The position numbers and the translations under genes are program-made. DNA of 64,000 bases from contig NZ_CABVPX010000026.1 in NCBI RefSeq assembly GCF_902499125.1, positions 1-64,000 on the forward strand, in the 5' to 3' direction. Below are positions 17,516 to 26,068 of this stretch, piece after piece (position 1 is the stretch's first letter; each line of letters opens with the position of its first letter). The notes under the pieces are model-generated. The model ran no database searches and was not told the origin of the DNA. It saw nothing but the letters and a program-made list of their open reading frames with translations. This stretch comes from Burkholderia arboris. GTDB taxonomy: Bacteria > Pseudomonadota > Gammaproteobacteria > Burkholderiales > Burkholderiaceae.

Positions 17516-17604
17516 GTTGAGCCCTTTTCGGCACCCGCCCGACAGGGGCGACCGCCCGGGCGGCCACGCACCGGGCGCCGCATCGCGGCTCAAGAAGGAT
17601 TGCC

Positions 17605-19386
17605 TTGGAAACCCAGAACACTCTTCGCAAACCGATAGACGGCACCGGCACCTCGCCGGTCACGGTCCTCAAGCGCCTGTGGCCGTACATCCGGCCGCTG
17701 ATCGGCATCGTCGTGCTCGCCGTGATGACGATGGGTGTCGTCGCGGCCACCGAAGCCGGTATTCCGGCGCTGCTCAAGCCGCTGCTCGACCACGGCTTCG
17801 GCGCGCATGGCAGCGACAGCGCGAAATGGTACGTGCCGATCGCGGTGATCGGCCTCGCACTCGTGCGCGGCGTGTCGCAGTACGCATCCAATTACCTGCT
17901 CAACTACGTATCGAACCGCATCCTGCTGCAACTGCGGCTCGAGATGTTCCAGCGGATGCTCCACACCGGCGCGTCGTTCTTCCAGCGCGAAACCGCGAGC
18001 ACGGTGATCAACGCGATCGTGTTCGAGGTCAACCAGATCCTGTCGGTGCTGACCGGCGTGATGGTCACGCTCGTGCGCGATTCGCTGACGGTGATCTTCC
18101 TGCTCGGCTACCTGTTCTACCTGAACTGGCGGCTCACGCTGATCGTCGCGGTGATCCTGCCCGGCATCGGCTGGCTCGTCAGCAAGATCAACCGCCGCCT
18201 GCGCCGCCTGAACCGCGAGCACCAGACGCTCACCAACGAGCTGTCGTACATCGTCGAGGAGACGGTCGGCGGCTACAAGGTCGTCAAGGTGCACAACGGC
18301 GAAGCGTACGAGATGGACCGCTTCACGTCGATGAGCAAGCGCCTGCGCGGCTACGCGATGCGCATGACGATCTCGGGCGGCCTCGCGCAGCCGCTCACGC
18401 AGTTCCTCGCGTCGATCGCGCTTGCGGTCGTGATCACGATCGCGGTCGTGCAATCGTCGAACGACCAGACGACGGTCGGCGGCTTCGTCGCGTTCGTCAC
18501 GTCGATGCTGCTCGTGATCTCGCCGCTCAAGCACCTGATCGACGTCAACCAGCCGCTGCAGCGCGGGATGACGGCTGCCGAGCTGATCTTCGGGCTGATC
18601 GACGAGCCGGCCGAGCCGCAGGGCGGCGGGCGGCCGCTGGCGCAGGCACGCGGCGAGATCGAATTCCGCAACGTGTCGTTCGACTACGGCGCGGCCGAGC
18701 GGCCGACGCTCGACCGCATCTCGTTCAAGGTCGCGCCGGGTGAAATGATCGCGCTGGCCGGCCCGTCCGGGAGCGGCAAGACGACGCTCGTGAACCTGCT
18801 GCCGCGCTTCTTCGACCCGACGGACGGCGCGATCCTGGTCGACGGCGTGCCGGTTTCCGACTACGACCTCCACGCGCTGCGCGGCCAGATGGCGATGGTC
18901 AGCCAGGACGTCGTGCTGTTCAACGACACGATCGCCGCGAACGTCGCGTACGGGCAGACGCCCGACCGCGCGCGCGTGCAGGCCGCGCTCGAGGCCGCGA
19001 ACCTCGCCGATGCGGTCGCCGCGATGCCCAACGGGCTCGACACGCTGGTCGGCGGCAACGGGATGCGGCTGTCCGGCGGCCAGCGCCAGCGGCTGGCGAT
19101 TGCACGCGCGATCTACAAGGATGCGCCGATCCTGATCCTCGACGAAGCGACGTCGGCGCTCGATTCGGAGTCGGAGCGCCATGTGCAGGCGGCGCTCGAG
19201 CGGCTGATGGAAGGCCGCACCACGCTCGTGATCGCACACCGGCTGTCGACGATCGAGCGCGCGGACCGCATCCTCGTGCTCGAGGCCGGCAAGATCGTCG
19301 AAGAGGGCAGCCATGACGAACTGCTGCGTCACGGCGGCCTCTACGCACACCTGCACCGGATCCAGTACCAGCAGCAGGCGGCGTAA
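17605..19386 (+). CDS. msbA: lipid A export ATP-binding/permease protein MsbA
   Basis: 593-residue homodimeric ABC half-transporter that flips lipid A-core across the inner membrane. The N-terminal 330 residues form the transmembrane domain (six hydrophobic helices). The nucleotide-binding domain shows Walker A GPSGSGKTTL, Q-loop MVSQDVVLFND, signature LSGGQRQRLAIARA, Walker B ILILDEATSALD and the switch His in VIAHRLSTIE. The start is TTG at 17605 after an AGAAGGA ribosome site; the first in-frame ATG lies too far in. It is divergent from the waaE-like gene, matching its role in LPS export. Confidence 0.95.
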   Translation: METQNTLRKPIDGTGTSPVTVLKRLWPYIRPLIGIVVLAVMTMGVVAATEAGIPALLKPLLDHGFGAHGSDSAKWYVPIAVIGLALVRGVSQYASNYLLNYVSNRILLQLRLEMFQRMLHTGASFFQRETASTVINAIVFEVNQILSVLTGVMVTLVRDSLTVIFLLGYLFYLNWRLTLIVAVILPGIGWLVSKINRRLRRLNREHQTLTNELSYIVEETVGGYKVVKVHNGEAYEMDRFTSMSKRLRGYAMRMTISGGLAQPLTQFLASIALAVVITIAVVQSSNDQTTVGGFVAFVTSMLLVISPLKHLIDVNQPLQRGMTAAELIFGLIDEPAEPQGGGRPLAQARGEIEFRNVSFDYGAAERPTLDRISFKVAPGEMIALAGPSGSGKTTLVNLLPRFFDPTDGAILVDGVPVSDYDLHALRGQMAMVSQDVVLFNDTIAANVAYGQTPDRARVQAALEAANLADAVAAMPNGLDTLVGGNGMRLSGGQRQRLAIARAIYKDAPILILDEATSALDSESERHVQAALERLMEGRTTLVIAHRLSTIERADRILVLEAGKIVEEGSHDELLRHGGLYAHLHRIQYQQQAA

Positions 19387-19480
19387 CACGCGGTCATGCG
19401 GCCGCGCGATGCCGTGTGCTAGTCTTCATCGGGTAGTTCGAGTGGTTTCGTTCGACGTGAAAACACGGAGGGAAAGCACA

Positions 19481-19861
19481 ATGAAGAAGATGCACGGGAT
19501 GATGCTGGCCGCAGCGATCGCGGCGAGTCTCGCCGCGCCGGCCGCGATGGCGCAGGATCACGACAACCACAACGACCAAGGCGGCCACGGCATGCAGCGT
19601 GGCCACGGCCCGAAACACATGCCACCCGGCCAGATGCGTCATGAGGACGACGTGCCGCCGCGCTGGGCCGACCAGCCGCGTCGCGAATGGCACAAGGGCG
19701 ACCGGCTACCCCCCGAGTTCCGCGATCGCCAGTACGTGATCGACGACTGGCGCGGCTATCACCTGAGCCAGCCGCCGCGCGGCTATCAATGGGTCGGCGT
19801 CGGCGGAGATCACCTGCTGGTGCAGATCGGTTCCGGCATCGTGCTGCGGATCGGCGACTGA
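19481..19861 (+). CDS. RcnB family periplasmic protein
   Basis: 126 residues. A Sec signal (cleavage after PAAMA, about residue 24) leads into a His-, Gly- and Met-rich stretch (QDHDNHNDQGGHGMQRGHG) suited to metal binding, then the RcnB-like domain with WHKGDRLPPEFRDRQYVIDDW and GYQWVGVGGDHLLVQIGSGIVLRI. E. coli RcnB modulates nickel/cobalt export by RcnA; no rcnA is nearby here, so the role is open. ATG 19481 follows GGAGGGAAAG. It lies 94 bases after msbA and is convergent with the FUSC gene. Confidence 0.82.
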   Translation: MKKMHGMMLAAAIAASLAAPAAMAQDHDNHNDQGGHGMQRGHGPKHMPPGQMRHEDDVPPRWADQPRREWHKGDRLPPEFRDRQYVIDDWRGYHLSQPPRGYQWVGVGGDHLLVQIGSGIVLRIGD

Positions 19862-19925
19862 CCTTGCCGATCGCCCGGCACGTATCGCCATGCCGCGATG
19901 CGCGCCGGGCAACCGGTACACCGCG

Positions 19926-20492
19926 TCACTTTGCCGCGGCGTGGCGGAACCAGCGCCGCTCGATTCTCGACATCACCCAGCACACCCCCAGCGCGCACAC
20001 GGTGCCGAGCGTCACTTCGCCGAGCCGTATCAGCGGAACGTCCCACAGCGGGCCATTGCCCGGAAACAGCAACACGATCGTCGCGGTCACGCCGCCGAGC
20101 CGGGCCGCGCTGCCAACGTTCAGGCACCAGCAGCACACGATCACGATCGCGACCGTGATCGCGTACGCGACGAGACGATCGCCGCCCAGCGCCGCACCCG
20201 CGAAGCCAAGTACGCCACCGACCATCGCGCCGATGAACTGGTCGCGCGACAGCGACATCGTGTCCGAGTAGTTGTGCTGCGTGACGGCGATCGCGGTGAT
20301 TGCCGCCCACACGGCCTGCTCCGAGTGCACCGCGTGGCCGATCGCATAGGCGAGGCACGCGCCGCAGACGGCCTGAAACGCCATCAGCCCGCCTTGCGCG
20401 AGCCGTTCGCTGAATGACAGCCCCTTGAACAGATCGAAGATCGATTGCTGGATCTGCTGGCGGGCTTCGTTGAGTGTCCTGATCGTATCCAT
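19926..20492 (-). CDS. FUSC family inner-membrane protein
   Basis: 188 residues with about five to six hydrophobic segments and the half-length FUSC fold (aromatic acid exporter / fusaric acid resistance-like membrane domain). Visible: a short amphipathic N-terminus, GGLMAFQAVCGACLAYAIGH, AVWAAITAIAVTQHNYSDT, then a Gly-rich helix pair. No cytoplasmic C-terminal domain is present. ATG 20492 was chosen; the long open frame upstream is the complement of the neighbouring MFS gene and is not coding. It lies 41 bases downstream of the MFS gene on the same strand, so co-transcription is likely. Substrate unknown. Confidence 0.75.
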   Translation of the reverse strand: MDTIRTLNEARQQIQQSIFDLFKGLSFSERLAQGGLMAFQAVCGACLAYAIGHAVHSEQAVWAAITAIAVTQHNYSDTMSLSRDQFIGAMVGGVLGFAGAALGGDRLVAYAITVAIVIVCCWCLNVGSAARLGGVTATIVLLFPGNGPLWDVPLIRLGEVTLGTVCALGVCWVMSRIERRWFRHAAAK

Positions 20493-20533
20493 TGCGAGTC
20501 GGCCAAGAAGCGGGATTCGGCGGCGCGCTGCCG

Positions 20534-21796
20534 TCAGTGCGCCTGTTCGGGCGAGGCGGCCGCCGGCTCGTCGGCCGCCGCATCGCCGTTGTCGACGCGC
20601 GTTTCGGGCATCACGAGCCAGACCAGCAGCACCGCGAGCGCCCCTGCGGCCGCGAGCCCGAAGAAACTGACCGCGTTGCCGAAGTGATCGGCGACGTAGC
20701 CGGCCACGGCCGTGCTGAGCGTCGCGCCGATCCCGGCCGCGAGCCCGAACAGCCCGATACACAGGTTGTAGCGGCCCTTGCCGCCCGCGACGTCGGCCGC
20801 GATCAGCGGCAGCATCACGCCGAACACGGCCGCGCTGATGCCGTCGAGCATCTGCACGGGCACGAGCAGGTACGGGCTGCTCACGCCGGCGAACAGCAGC
20901 GCGCGCACCGGCAGCGCGGAGAAGCCGAGCAGCAGGATCGGCCGGCGCCCCCAGCGCTGCGCGGAGCGGCCGACCCACGGTGACAGCATCGCGACGATCG
21001 CCTGCGGCACGATGATGCACGCGGCGATCACGAGCTGCACGTTTTCGCCCATCCCGGCCGTGACTTCGCCGGCCGCGAGATTCAGCATCGCCGCGTTCGA
21101 CAGGTGGAACAGCACGACGCACGCCGCGAAGATCAGCATCCGGCGGTCGCGCAGCAGTTCGAGCAGCGTTTCGCGTTCGCCGGCTTCGTCGTGCTGATCG
21201 TCGGGCTTCGACGACTGCGGAATCACCTGGTGCGTCGGCTGGATCATCGCGAGCGCGAACAGCGCGGGCAGCGCCAGCACGGCGGTCAGCCAGAACACCG
21301 CGCGCGCGGAGAAGTATTCGCCGGTGAGGCCCATCAGGCCCGCCGCGACCGCGCTGCCGATCGATGCCCAGCGTGCATTGCGGCCGAGCCGGTCGCCGAG
21401 GTCGGCGCGGCCGACGAGCGAGAACGAGATCGCGGCCATCGCCGGCACGAGCATGCAGCTCGCGAAACCGTGGAACACCTCGGCGGCGATCACCGGCACG
21501 ATCGTCGGGCTCGACGCGAGCAGCACCGCGGACAGGATGATGGCTGCGATCGCCCATGCGGCCGCGCCTTTCTTGTTCTTCAGCGCATCGACGGCCGCGC
21601 CGCCGGGCACCTGGCTGACCATTGCGCTGATCGTGCCGATCGACAGCACCATGCCGATCTCGCCTTGCGTCCACTTGTGCGACGCGAGGTAGGACGCGAT
21701 GAACGGACCGAACCCGGTCTGAACGTTTGCAACGAAGAAGTTGAGCCAGTCGAGGGACCGCAGACTGCGAGCGCTGACGGAATGCTTGATCGTCAT
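20534..21796 (-). CDS. MFS transporter
   Basis: 420-residue major facilitator with about twelve hydrophobic segments in two halves joined by a charged loop (PQSSKPDDQHDEAGERETLLELLRD region, residues about 193-218). The loop 2-3 motif region AAVDALKNKK and the second-half GRSAQRWGRRP fit the family. Its ATG (21796) overlaps the stop of the PRC-barrel lipoprotein by four bases (ATGA), so translation is coupled. The FUSC gene follows, giving a lipoprotein - MFS - FUSC run of envelope proteins. Substrate cannot be predicted. Confidence 0.88.
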   Translation of the reverse strand: MTIKHSVSARSLRSLDWLNFFVANVQTGFGPFIASYLASHKWTQGEIGMVLSIGTISAMVSQVPGGAAVDALKNKKGAAAWAIAAIILSAVLLASSPTIVPVIAAEVFHGFASCMLVPAMAAISFSLVGRADLGDRLGRNARWASIGSAVAAGLMGLTGEYFSARAVFWLTAVLALPALFALAMIQPTHQVIPQSSKPDDQHDEAGERETLLELLRDRRMLIFAACVVLFHLSNAAMLNLAAGEVTAGMGENVQLVIAACIIVPQAIVAMLSPWVGRSAQRWGRRPILLLGFSALPVRALLFAGVSSPYLLVPVQMLDGISAAVFGVMLPLIAADVAGGKGRYNLCIGLFGLAAGIGATLSTAVAGYVADHFGNAVSFFGLAAAGALAVLLVWLVMPETRVDNGDAAADEPAAASPEQAH

Positions 21797-22755
21797 CGGG
21801 TGGCACTCGCAGATGAAGCCGGGGCCGGAGCAACGGGCGGGAAGACCGCGATGACCGGCTTGTCGGCCGCGTAGGGCGGCGATGCCTTGATCTGCGCGTC
21901 GTTCAGGTCGAGTTGCGGGTGCAGCGCCTTGTCGCGCGTGACGAAGCGCAGCGCGCCCCAGCTCGCGGCGATCGAACGGCGATCGGTATTGACGAGGCCG
22001 CCGAGGTCGAGCACGACAGCCTGCGGCTGCGCGGCGCGGTCGATCAGCACGTCGACGATGCGGCCGATCTTCGTGCCGTTCGGGCGCTCGACATCGCTGT
22101 CGAGCATCGGCAGCCGCGTCGCAGGCGAGGCAGCGGCCGAACCCGACAGCGGCACGGCCTTCGGCCGCGCGGCCGGCGGCAGGTCGCCCGACGGCACGTC
22201 GAGCACGATCGGCTCCTGTTTGCCGCCCGGCGTGAAGCGGAACACGGCCCACGGGAAGATGACCTTGCGGTCGCCGATGCCCATGAAGCCCTGCAGGTTG
22301 ACGATCATCTCGCGCGGCTTGCCGCTCGCGTCGGTCACCATGTCGACCGCGCGTCCGATCACCTTGCCGTTGCGGCGCGCGACTTCGCTGTCGAGCAGCG
22401 CATGGATCTGGGTGCGGTCGAGCGGGCGCGTCGCGACGATCGGCGGTGGGGGCGGCGGCGGCGGTGTCGGCGATTCGGGGCGCTGCGGGGGCTTCGGCCG
22501 CGTCACCTCGCGACGCGGCTTCTTCGGCGCTTCCGGTTCCTCCGGCTGCGTCGGCGCCGGCACGGGCGGCATCGTCAGCGGCTCGCCGGCGGTTTCCGCG
22601 ATGGGCTCGACGAGCGCCTCGCTGATCGGCGCGGGCGGGTTCTGGACCGGCAGCAGCCCGCAGCCGGACAGCAGCGCGGCGGCGGCGAGAATCAGGAAGA
22701 CCGTCGAGGACGGTAACGACTTGCGGGATGCGGGAAACGGGAGTCCGCCGCTCAT
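21793..22755 (-). CDS. lipoprotein with two PRC-barrel domains
   Basis: 320 residues. The signal ends in LSGC (Cys32). A Pro-rich, partly charged spacer (about residues 45-105, with eight consecutive prolines) leads to two tandem PRC-barrel modules: RNGKVIGRAVDMVTDASGKP with a VIFPWAVFRF strand, and PNGTKIGRIVDVLIDRAAQP with an AASWGALRF strand. PRC barrels bind partner proteins or sense ligands; in a lipoprotein they would act in the periplasm. I chose ATG 22755 over GTG 22761. The stop overlaps the MFS start by four bases. A minus-strand TAAAAT at 22849-22844 may be its -10. Confidence 0.72.
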   Translation of the reverse strand: MSGGLPFPASRKSLPSSTVFLILAAAALLSGCGLLPVQNPPAPISEALVEPIAETAGEPLTMPPVPAPTQPEEPEAPKKPRREVTRPKPPQRPESPTPPPPPPPPIVATRPLDRTQIHALLDSEVARRNGKVIGRAVDMVTDASGKPREMIVNLQGFMGIGDRKVIFPWAVFRFTPGGKQEPIVLDVPSGDLPPAARPKAVPLSGSAAASPATRLPMLDSDVERPNGTKIGRIVDVLIDRAAQPQAVVLDLGGLVNTDRRSIAASWGALRFVTRDKALHPQLDLNDAQIKASPPYAADKPVIAVFPPVAPAPASSASATR

Positions 22756-22960
22756 TGACACTCACTCCATGGGTCGGGGGCGGCCCGAGGGCACGCGGCT
22801 GGCGATGGATGGCGGGTGCGGGCGGCGCACCACGCGAGGTGAGATTTTAACGTGTCTTGCTTTCAGGACCGATTTCGATGGCCGGTTGCAGGCGGACTGT
22901 GGGGAAAAGGTAGGGATCGGAGGCGGGGCGGACGCGAGCGGAAGCCGGCCGGGATTGCGG

Positions 22961-23000
22961 CTGCGGCGCCCGGATCGTCGGGGACGATCGGGCGCCGCAG
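22961..23000 (-). terminator. strong hairpin after the low-complexity lipoprotein gene
   Basis: A 12-bp stem (CTGCGGCGCCCG with complement) continues, past a one-base bulge, into a further 6-bp stem. It starts 11 bases after the stop of the minus-strand gene. No U-run follows, so it may be a stabilising hairpin rather than a classical terminator. Confidence 0.5.
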
Positions 23001-23011
23001 GGGCGTGAGGC

Positions 23012-24160
23012 TTACTTGACCAGCGACCCGAGCGTCGTCGTTACGGGAGCGAGCACGCCGCCGCCCGACTTCGAGAGCGCGCCGCTGCCGCTGCCGCCCG
23101 TCAGCCCCGCGACGGGCGAGCCGCCGGCCGCGCCGGACACGGCACTCGTTACGGTGCCGACCGCCGACGTGAGCGCGCCTGCCGGATTGCCGCCGCCCGT
23201 CGCGCCGCCGAGCGCGCCGGTCGACAGGAGCCCCGTGACCGGTGCGAGCGGATTCGTCGCGGCACCGCCGCCGAGCAGCGTCGTGCCGGCCGTCGCGACC
23301 GTGTTGCCGGTCGCCGTCACCACGTTGCCGACGCCGGTCGTCACCGGATTGCCGCCGGTCTTCGCGATCGTCGTGCCGGCGTTCGCGACACCGTTGCCGA
23401 CCGTCGTCACGAGGTTCGTGAGCGGCGCGCCGAGCGGCGTGCTCGACGCAACGGTCTGCGTGACCGATCCGACCTGCGACGTGATCGGCGTGATCGCCGA
23501 ACTGGCGGCGCCCGTGACCTGCGCGACGGGGCCGGTCGACAACTGCGTGCCGAGCGTGGCGCCGCCACCCGCGATCGTGTTGCCGAGGGTCGTGATTGCG
23601 CCGCCGACGGGCGACGTGACGGGCGCGAGCGGCGCCAGCGCCGACCCGCTGGCGCCGAGGCTGGACACGACGCCGCCGGTCGCCGCGACCGCGTCGCCGA
23701 GATTCGTGACCACGCCGCCCGTGCTCGCGACCGTCGTGCCGACCGGATTCGACGACGCGCCGAGCTGGCCGAGCCCTGAGCCGAGACCGGTGCCGAGCGT
23801 GGTGACGGCCGCGCCGGCGTCCTGTACGACGGTGCCAAGCCCCTGCGTGGTCGCCGCGTTCGTGCCGGGCAGCGACTGGCCGGCGATGACCGTGCCGACG
23901 CCCGACACGGTGCCGCCTGCGGCCGTCACGACGTTGCTCGACGCCGCGGTCGTCTGGCCAACCCCATTGGCCGACGTGCCGCCGGAGCCGTTGCCCGTGC
24001 CGCCGGTCGTCGCCGTCGTGTCGCCCGAACCCGATCCGCCGCCGGTGCCCTGGCTCAGCGAGCCGGAGCCGCCGCACGCGGACAGCGACATCAGCGCCGC
24101 AACGCCGGCCGCGATCATGATCATTCGGAGTCCTGCTTGATGGATGGTCGGCGTAGTCAT
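23012..24160 (-). CDS. low-complexity Gly/Thr/Val-rich lipoprotein (annotated elsewhere as collagen-like)
   Basis: 382 residues. The signal ends in LSAC (Cys29). The mature part is almost entirely Gly, Thr, Val, Ala, Ser, Asn and Leu, with only a handful of Asp and Lys, in loose repeats of about ten to twelve residues such as TTVASTGGVVTNLG and AVAATGGVVSSLG. It is not a Gly-X-Y collagen. Such proteins are usually surface-exposed structural lipoproteins; no catalytic motif is visible. ATG 24160 gives a normal signal; the open frame runs upstream to 24373 without signal character. The gene is monocistronic, with a strong hairpin at its 3' end. Function unknown. Confidence 0.7.
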   Translation of the reverse strand: MTTPTIHQAGLRMIMIAAGVAALMSLSACGGSGSLSQGTGGGSGSGDTTATTGGTGNGSGGTSANGVGQTTAASSNVVTAAGGTVSGVGTVIAGQSLPGTNAATTQGLGTVVQDAGAAVTTLGTGLGSGLGQLGASSNPVGTTVASTGGVVTNLGDAVAATGGVVSSLGASGSALAPLAPVTSPVGGAITTLGNTIAGGGATLGTQLSTGPVAQVTGAASSAITPITSQVGSVTQTVASSTPLGAPLTNLVTTVGNGVANAGTTIAKTGGNPVTTGVGNVVTATGNTVATAGTTLLGGGAATNPLAPVTGLLSTGALGGATGGGNPAGALTSAVGTVTSAVSGAAGGSPVAGLTGGSGSGALSKSGGGVLAPVTTTLGSLVK

Positions 24161-24604
24161 GTCGTCCTCGTATCGTTTGATGGAGTGGGTCAGGCGGCCG
24201 TCGCGTGCGCCGATGTGTCGCCGCTGCGAACGGGAAGCGGCTGGCGCGTGGTCGGTTGTCTCCCTGATTGCCTGTCGCCGTGTCGCGTTTTCGCCCGTAC
24301 CGGAATCCGGAGCACTTGTCGGGCGGGCAGTTCGCATTCTTTCGTCTTGCTTGCCGATCGCGCCGGAAAACACCGGATTCCTGGCGATCAGAGTAGGTCC
24401 GCCAGTGCGAGACGTCTTTTAATGATCGTTAAATTGAAGTAAGCGTCCGATTCAATACGGAAATCGGGGTAATCACGGTCGACACGGGATGAATCGTGTG
24501 AATGGGGGAGGAGGTGGGGGGGGCGAGGGAGGGGCGGTGCTGGCCTGCCCGCCGTTAGGGCGGGCAGGCGCGGGCGCTGCCTGGCGCAGCGTGAAACCTG
24601 GCGA
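24161..24604. other. 444-base gene-free region with AT-rich core and a terminator-like hairpin
   Basis: Between the low-complexity lipoprotein start and the yggL stop. The middle part (about 24410-24470) is clearly AT-rich for this genome (TTTTAATGATCG, GTTAAATTGAAG) and is a plausible promoter or upstream control zone for the lipoprotein gene. At 24543-24569 an 11-bp perfect stem (GCCTGCCCGCC with complement, loop GTTAG) lies just downstream of yggL and may terminate it, though no U-run follows. A run of purines with many Gs lies at 24503-24535. No gene is supported. Confidence 0.45.
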
Positions 24605-24940
24605 TCAGGCGTCCGGATACCACGCGTCGGTGAATTCGCTGACCTTGACGTCCGTCAGTTCCGGACGGGCGGCCAGCCACCCGCGCACGAGCTCGCGATC
24701 GGCGTCGGTCGTGGTGCCGCGCGGCGCGCCGGAGATCACGTAGGCGCCGATGCCTTCGTCCGCGGACGCGACGGTCATCAGCCCGTTCGCTTCGACGAAG
24801 TCGATGAACGCGTCGATCAGCTCGCCGCGTTCGAGGTCGGTCATTTCGTTGCGGTAATGCGCGGTGGCGTTGAACGCGAGTTCCTGGAATTCGCCGATGT
24901 GGAGTTTCTTGCGCTGGCGGCGGTTGTGGCCTTGGCTCAT
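24605..24940 (-). CDS. YggL family 50S ribosome-binding protein
   Basis: 111 residues, the normal size. Family features are visible: the basic N-terminus (HNRRQRKKLHIGEF), QELAFNATAHY, the acidic helix LIDAFIDFVEANGL, and the C-terminal WLAARPELTDVKVSEFTDAWY. E. coli YggL binds the 50S subunit and influences ribosome assembly; the protein is otherwise uncharacterised (DUF469). Stand-alone gene. ATG 24940 fits the family start. Confidence 0.9.
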   Translation of the reverse strand: MSQGHNRRQRKKLHIGEFQELAFNATAHYRNEMTDLERGELIDAFIDFVEANGLMTVASADEGIGAYVISGAPRGTTTDADRELVRGWLAARPELTDVKVSEFTDAWYPDA

Positions 24941-25235
24941 GGTGTGTGATGAATGAATGAGAGGTGGGAAAGGATAGCGCGGCGGCTGGCGCGGACACCA
25001 TGTCGACGTGCCGCATGGCCGGGGCCGGCGGCGAAAGGGTGGAGCGTCGAGCCGTCGCGACGTGTCGTTGTCGCGGGGCTCGTCTGGAAACTGTTCTTAA
25101 ACCAATGCTCGATGCGCCTTTCGCCGTGTGGCCCGGTCAAGCGGACCGTTGCACGCATGACCGAATGATACAGGGATGGCGAGCGCGTTCGGCTTTGCTA
25201 AGGTCGGCGGCTATTCGAACGACAACGAGGTCCGT

Positions 25236-25666
25236 ATGTCGGGCAATCGCTATGTGTACGAGGGGTGTGTGGATCTCACGCCTGGGGATCTGTTTTTTGG
25301 GTTGCCGTGAATCAGGTTTGCAAACGGTTTGGCTTTTACGACCTCGGCGCCGCGGCTGCTGTCCTGTTGGGACAGAACGATGTACCGATTCCCGGCAAGC
25401 TGCGCGGCGCGGTGGCCGGTACATCCGTTGTGTCGATTGCCGCCCGCAAGGCGCTGCCGTTCAACGTCGGAATTCGGCTGCGGGCCATCACGAAAGCCGG
25501 TGCAGGTGGTGTGCGAATCGCGACGACCCGTAACCTCGGTGCGTTCGTCGGGCGTGCAGTGCCGGTTGTCGGCGCTACCGTGCTTGCCACCGGTGCGGCA
25601 GTCGTCATGTGGAACACGGTGCAGGTCTACAACAGCATTGCAAAACCGGAAGACAGGGTGCTCTGA
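25236..25666 (+). pseudogene. STM2901-family protein gene disrupted by a one-base frameshift
   Basis: The frame opens at ATG 25236 (MSGNRYVYEG, ending LTPGDLFFG) and stops after 24 codons. The rest of the protein continues in another frame from a run of six Ts at about 25293-25298: WVAVNQVCKRFGFYDL, AVLLGQNDVPIPGKL, NLGAFVGRAVPVVG, YNSIAKPEDRVL. One extra T would join the two parts into a 142-residue protein that matches my memory of STM2901-family membrane proteins. So the gene is broken by loss of one T, phase-variable, or a sequencing error. It is followed two bases later by a DUF1493 gene, its usual partner. Function of the family is unknown. Confidence 0.7.
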
Positions 25667-25667
25667 T

Positions 25668-26048
25668 ATGACCGGCACGGCATGGGATCGGCTCGAAGCG
25701 TTCGCGCGTGAGGAACTTGGGCGCCCGCTCTTTGGCGGTCCGTTGAAGCTGTCACGTTCAAGCCGGATGGAAGAGGACCTCCGCGTCACGGAAATCGACG
25801 CGATCGAATTCATCGACAAGTGGCGCGAGACCTTCGGGATCGACGTCGAGCATTTCCCGTATCGGCGATACATCGGTCCGGACACGCTGGATATGGTCCG
25901 AACGTTCGTTGGCCTGTTGTCGTCGAAATATCGTGCCCCGGAACTCGTGCCGCTTACGCTCGGCATGCTGGAGGAAGCGATGCGCATCGGCCGATGGGAT
26001 ACCGATGCGATCGAGCGCTTTGCATGGGAAGCAACTCGCGACGAATAG
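25668..26048 (+). CDS. DUF1493 family protein (acyl-carrier-like)
   Basis: 126 residues. The core SSRMEEDLRVTEIDAIEFIDKWRETFGID resembles a carrier-protein helix 1-2 region, where Asp/Ile replaces the DSL phosphopantetheine site, as is common in DUF1493. No enzyme motif is seen. ATG 25668 starts one base after the stop of the frameshifted STM2901-family gene, so the two form a cassette. Base composition is visibly lower in GC than the flanking housekeeping genes, suggesting acquisition by transfer. The family is uncharacterised; a role in cell-envelope modification or inter-strain competition is only a guess. Confidence 0.75.
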   Translation: MTGTAWDRLEAFAREELGRPLFGGPLKLSRSSRMEEDLRVTEIDAIEFIDKWRETFGIDVEHFPYRRYIGPDTLDMVRTFVGLLSSKYRAPELVPLTLGMLEEAMRIGRWDTDAIERFAWEATRDE

Positions 26049-26068
26049 TCGTCCGCAGATGCATGCCG

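Noticed and set aside
23012..24160. True collagen triple-helix repeats
   Set aside because: Gly does not recur at every third residue; repeats are longer and irregular.
24488..24743. Short plus-strand open frame across the poly-purine G-rich stretch
   Set aside because: It is antisense to yggL, Gly-rich from the G-run, and has no ribosome site or family resemblance.
25329..25667. N-terminal extension of the DUF1493 protein into an upstream open frame
   Set aside because: The extension overlaps the STM2901-family coding sequence in a different frame and contains no recognisable sequence; ATG 25668 matches the family start.
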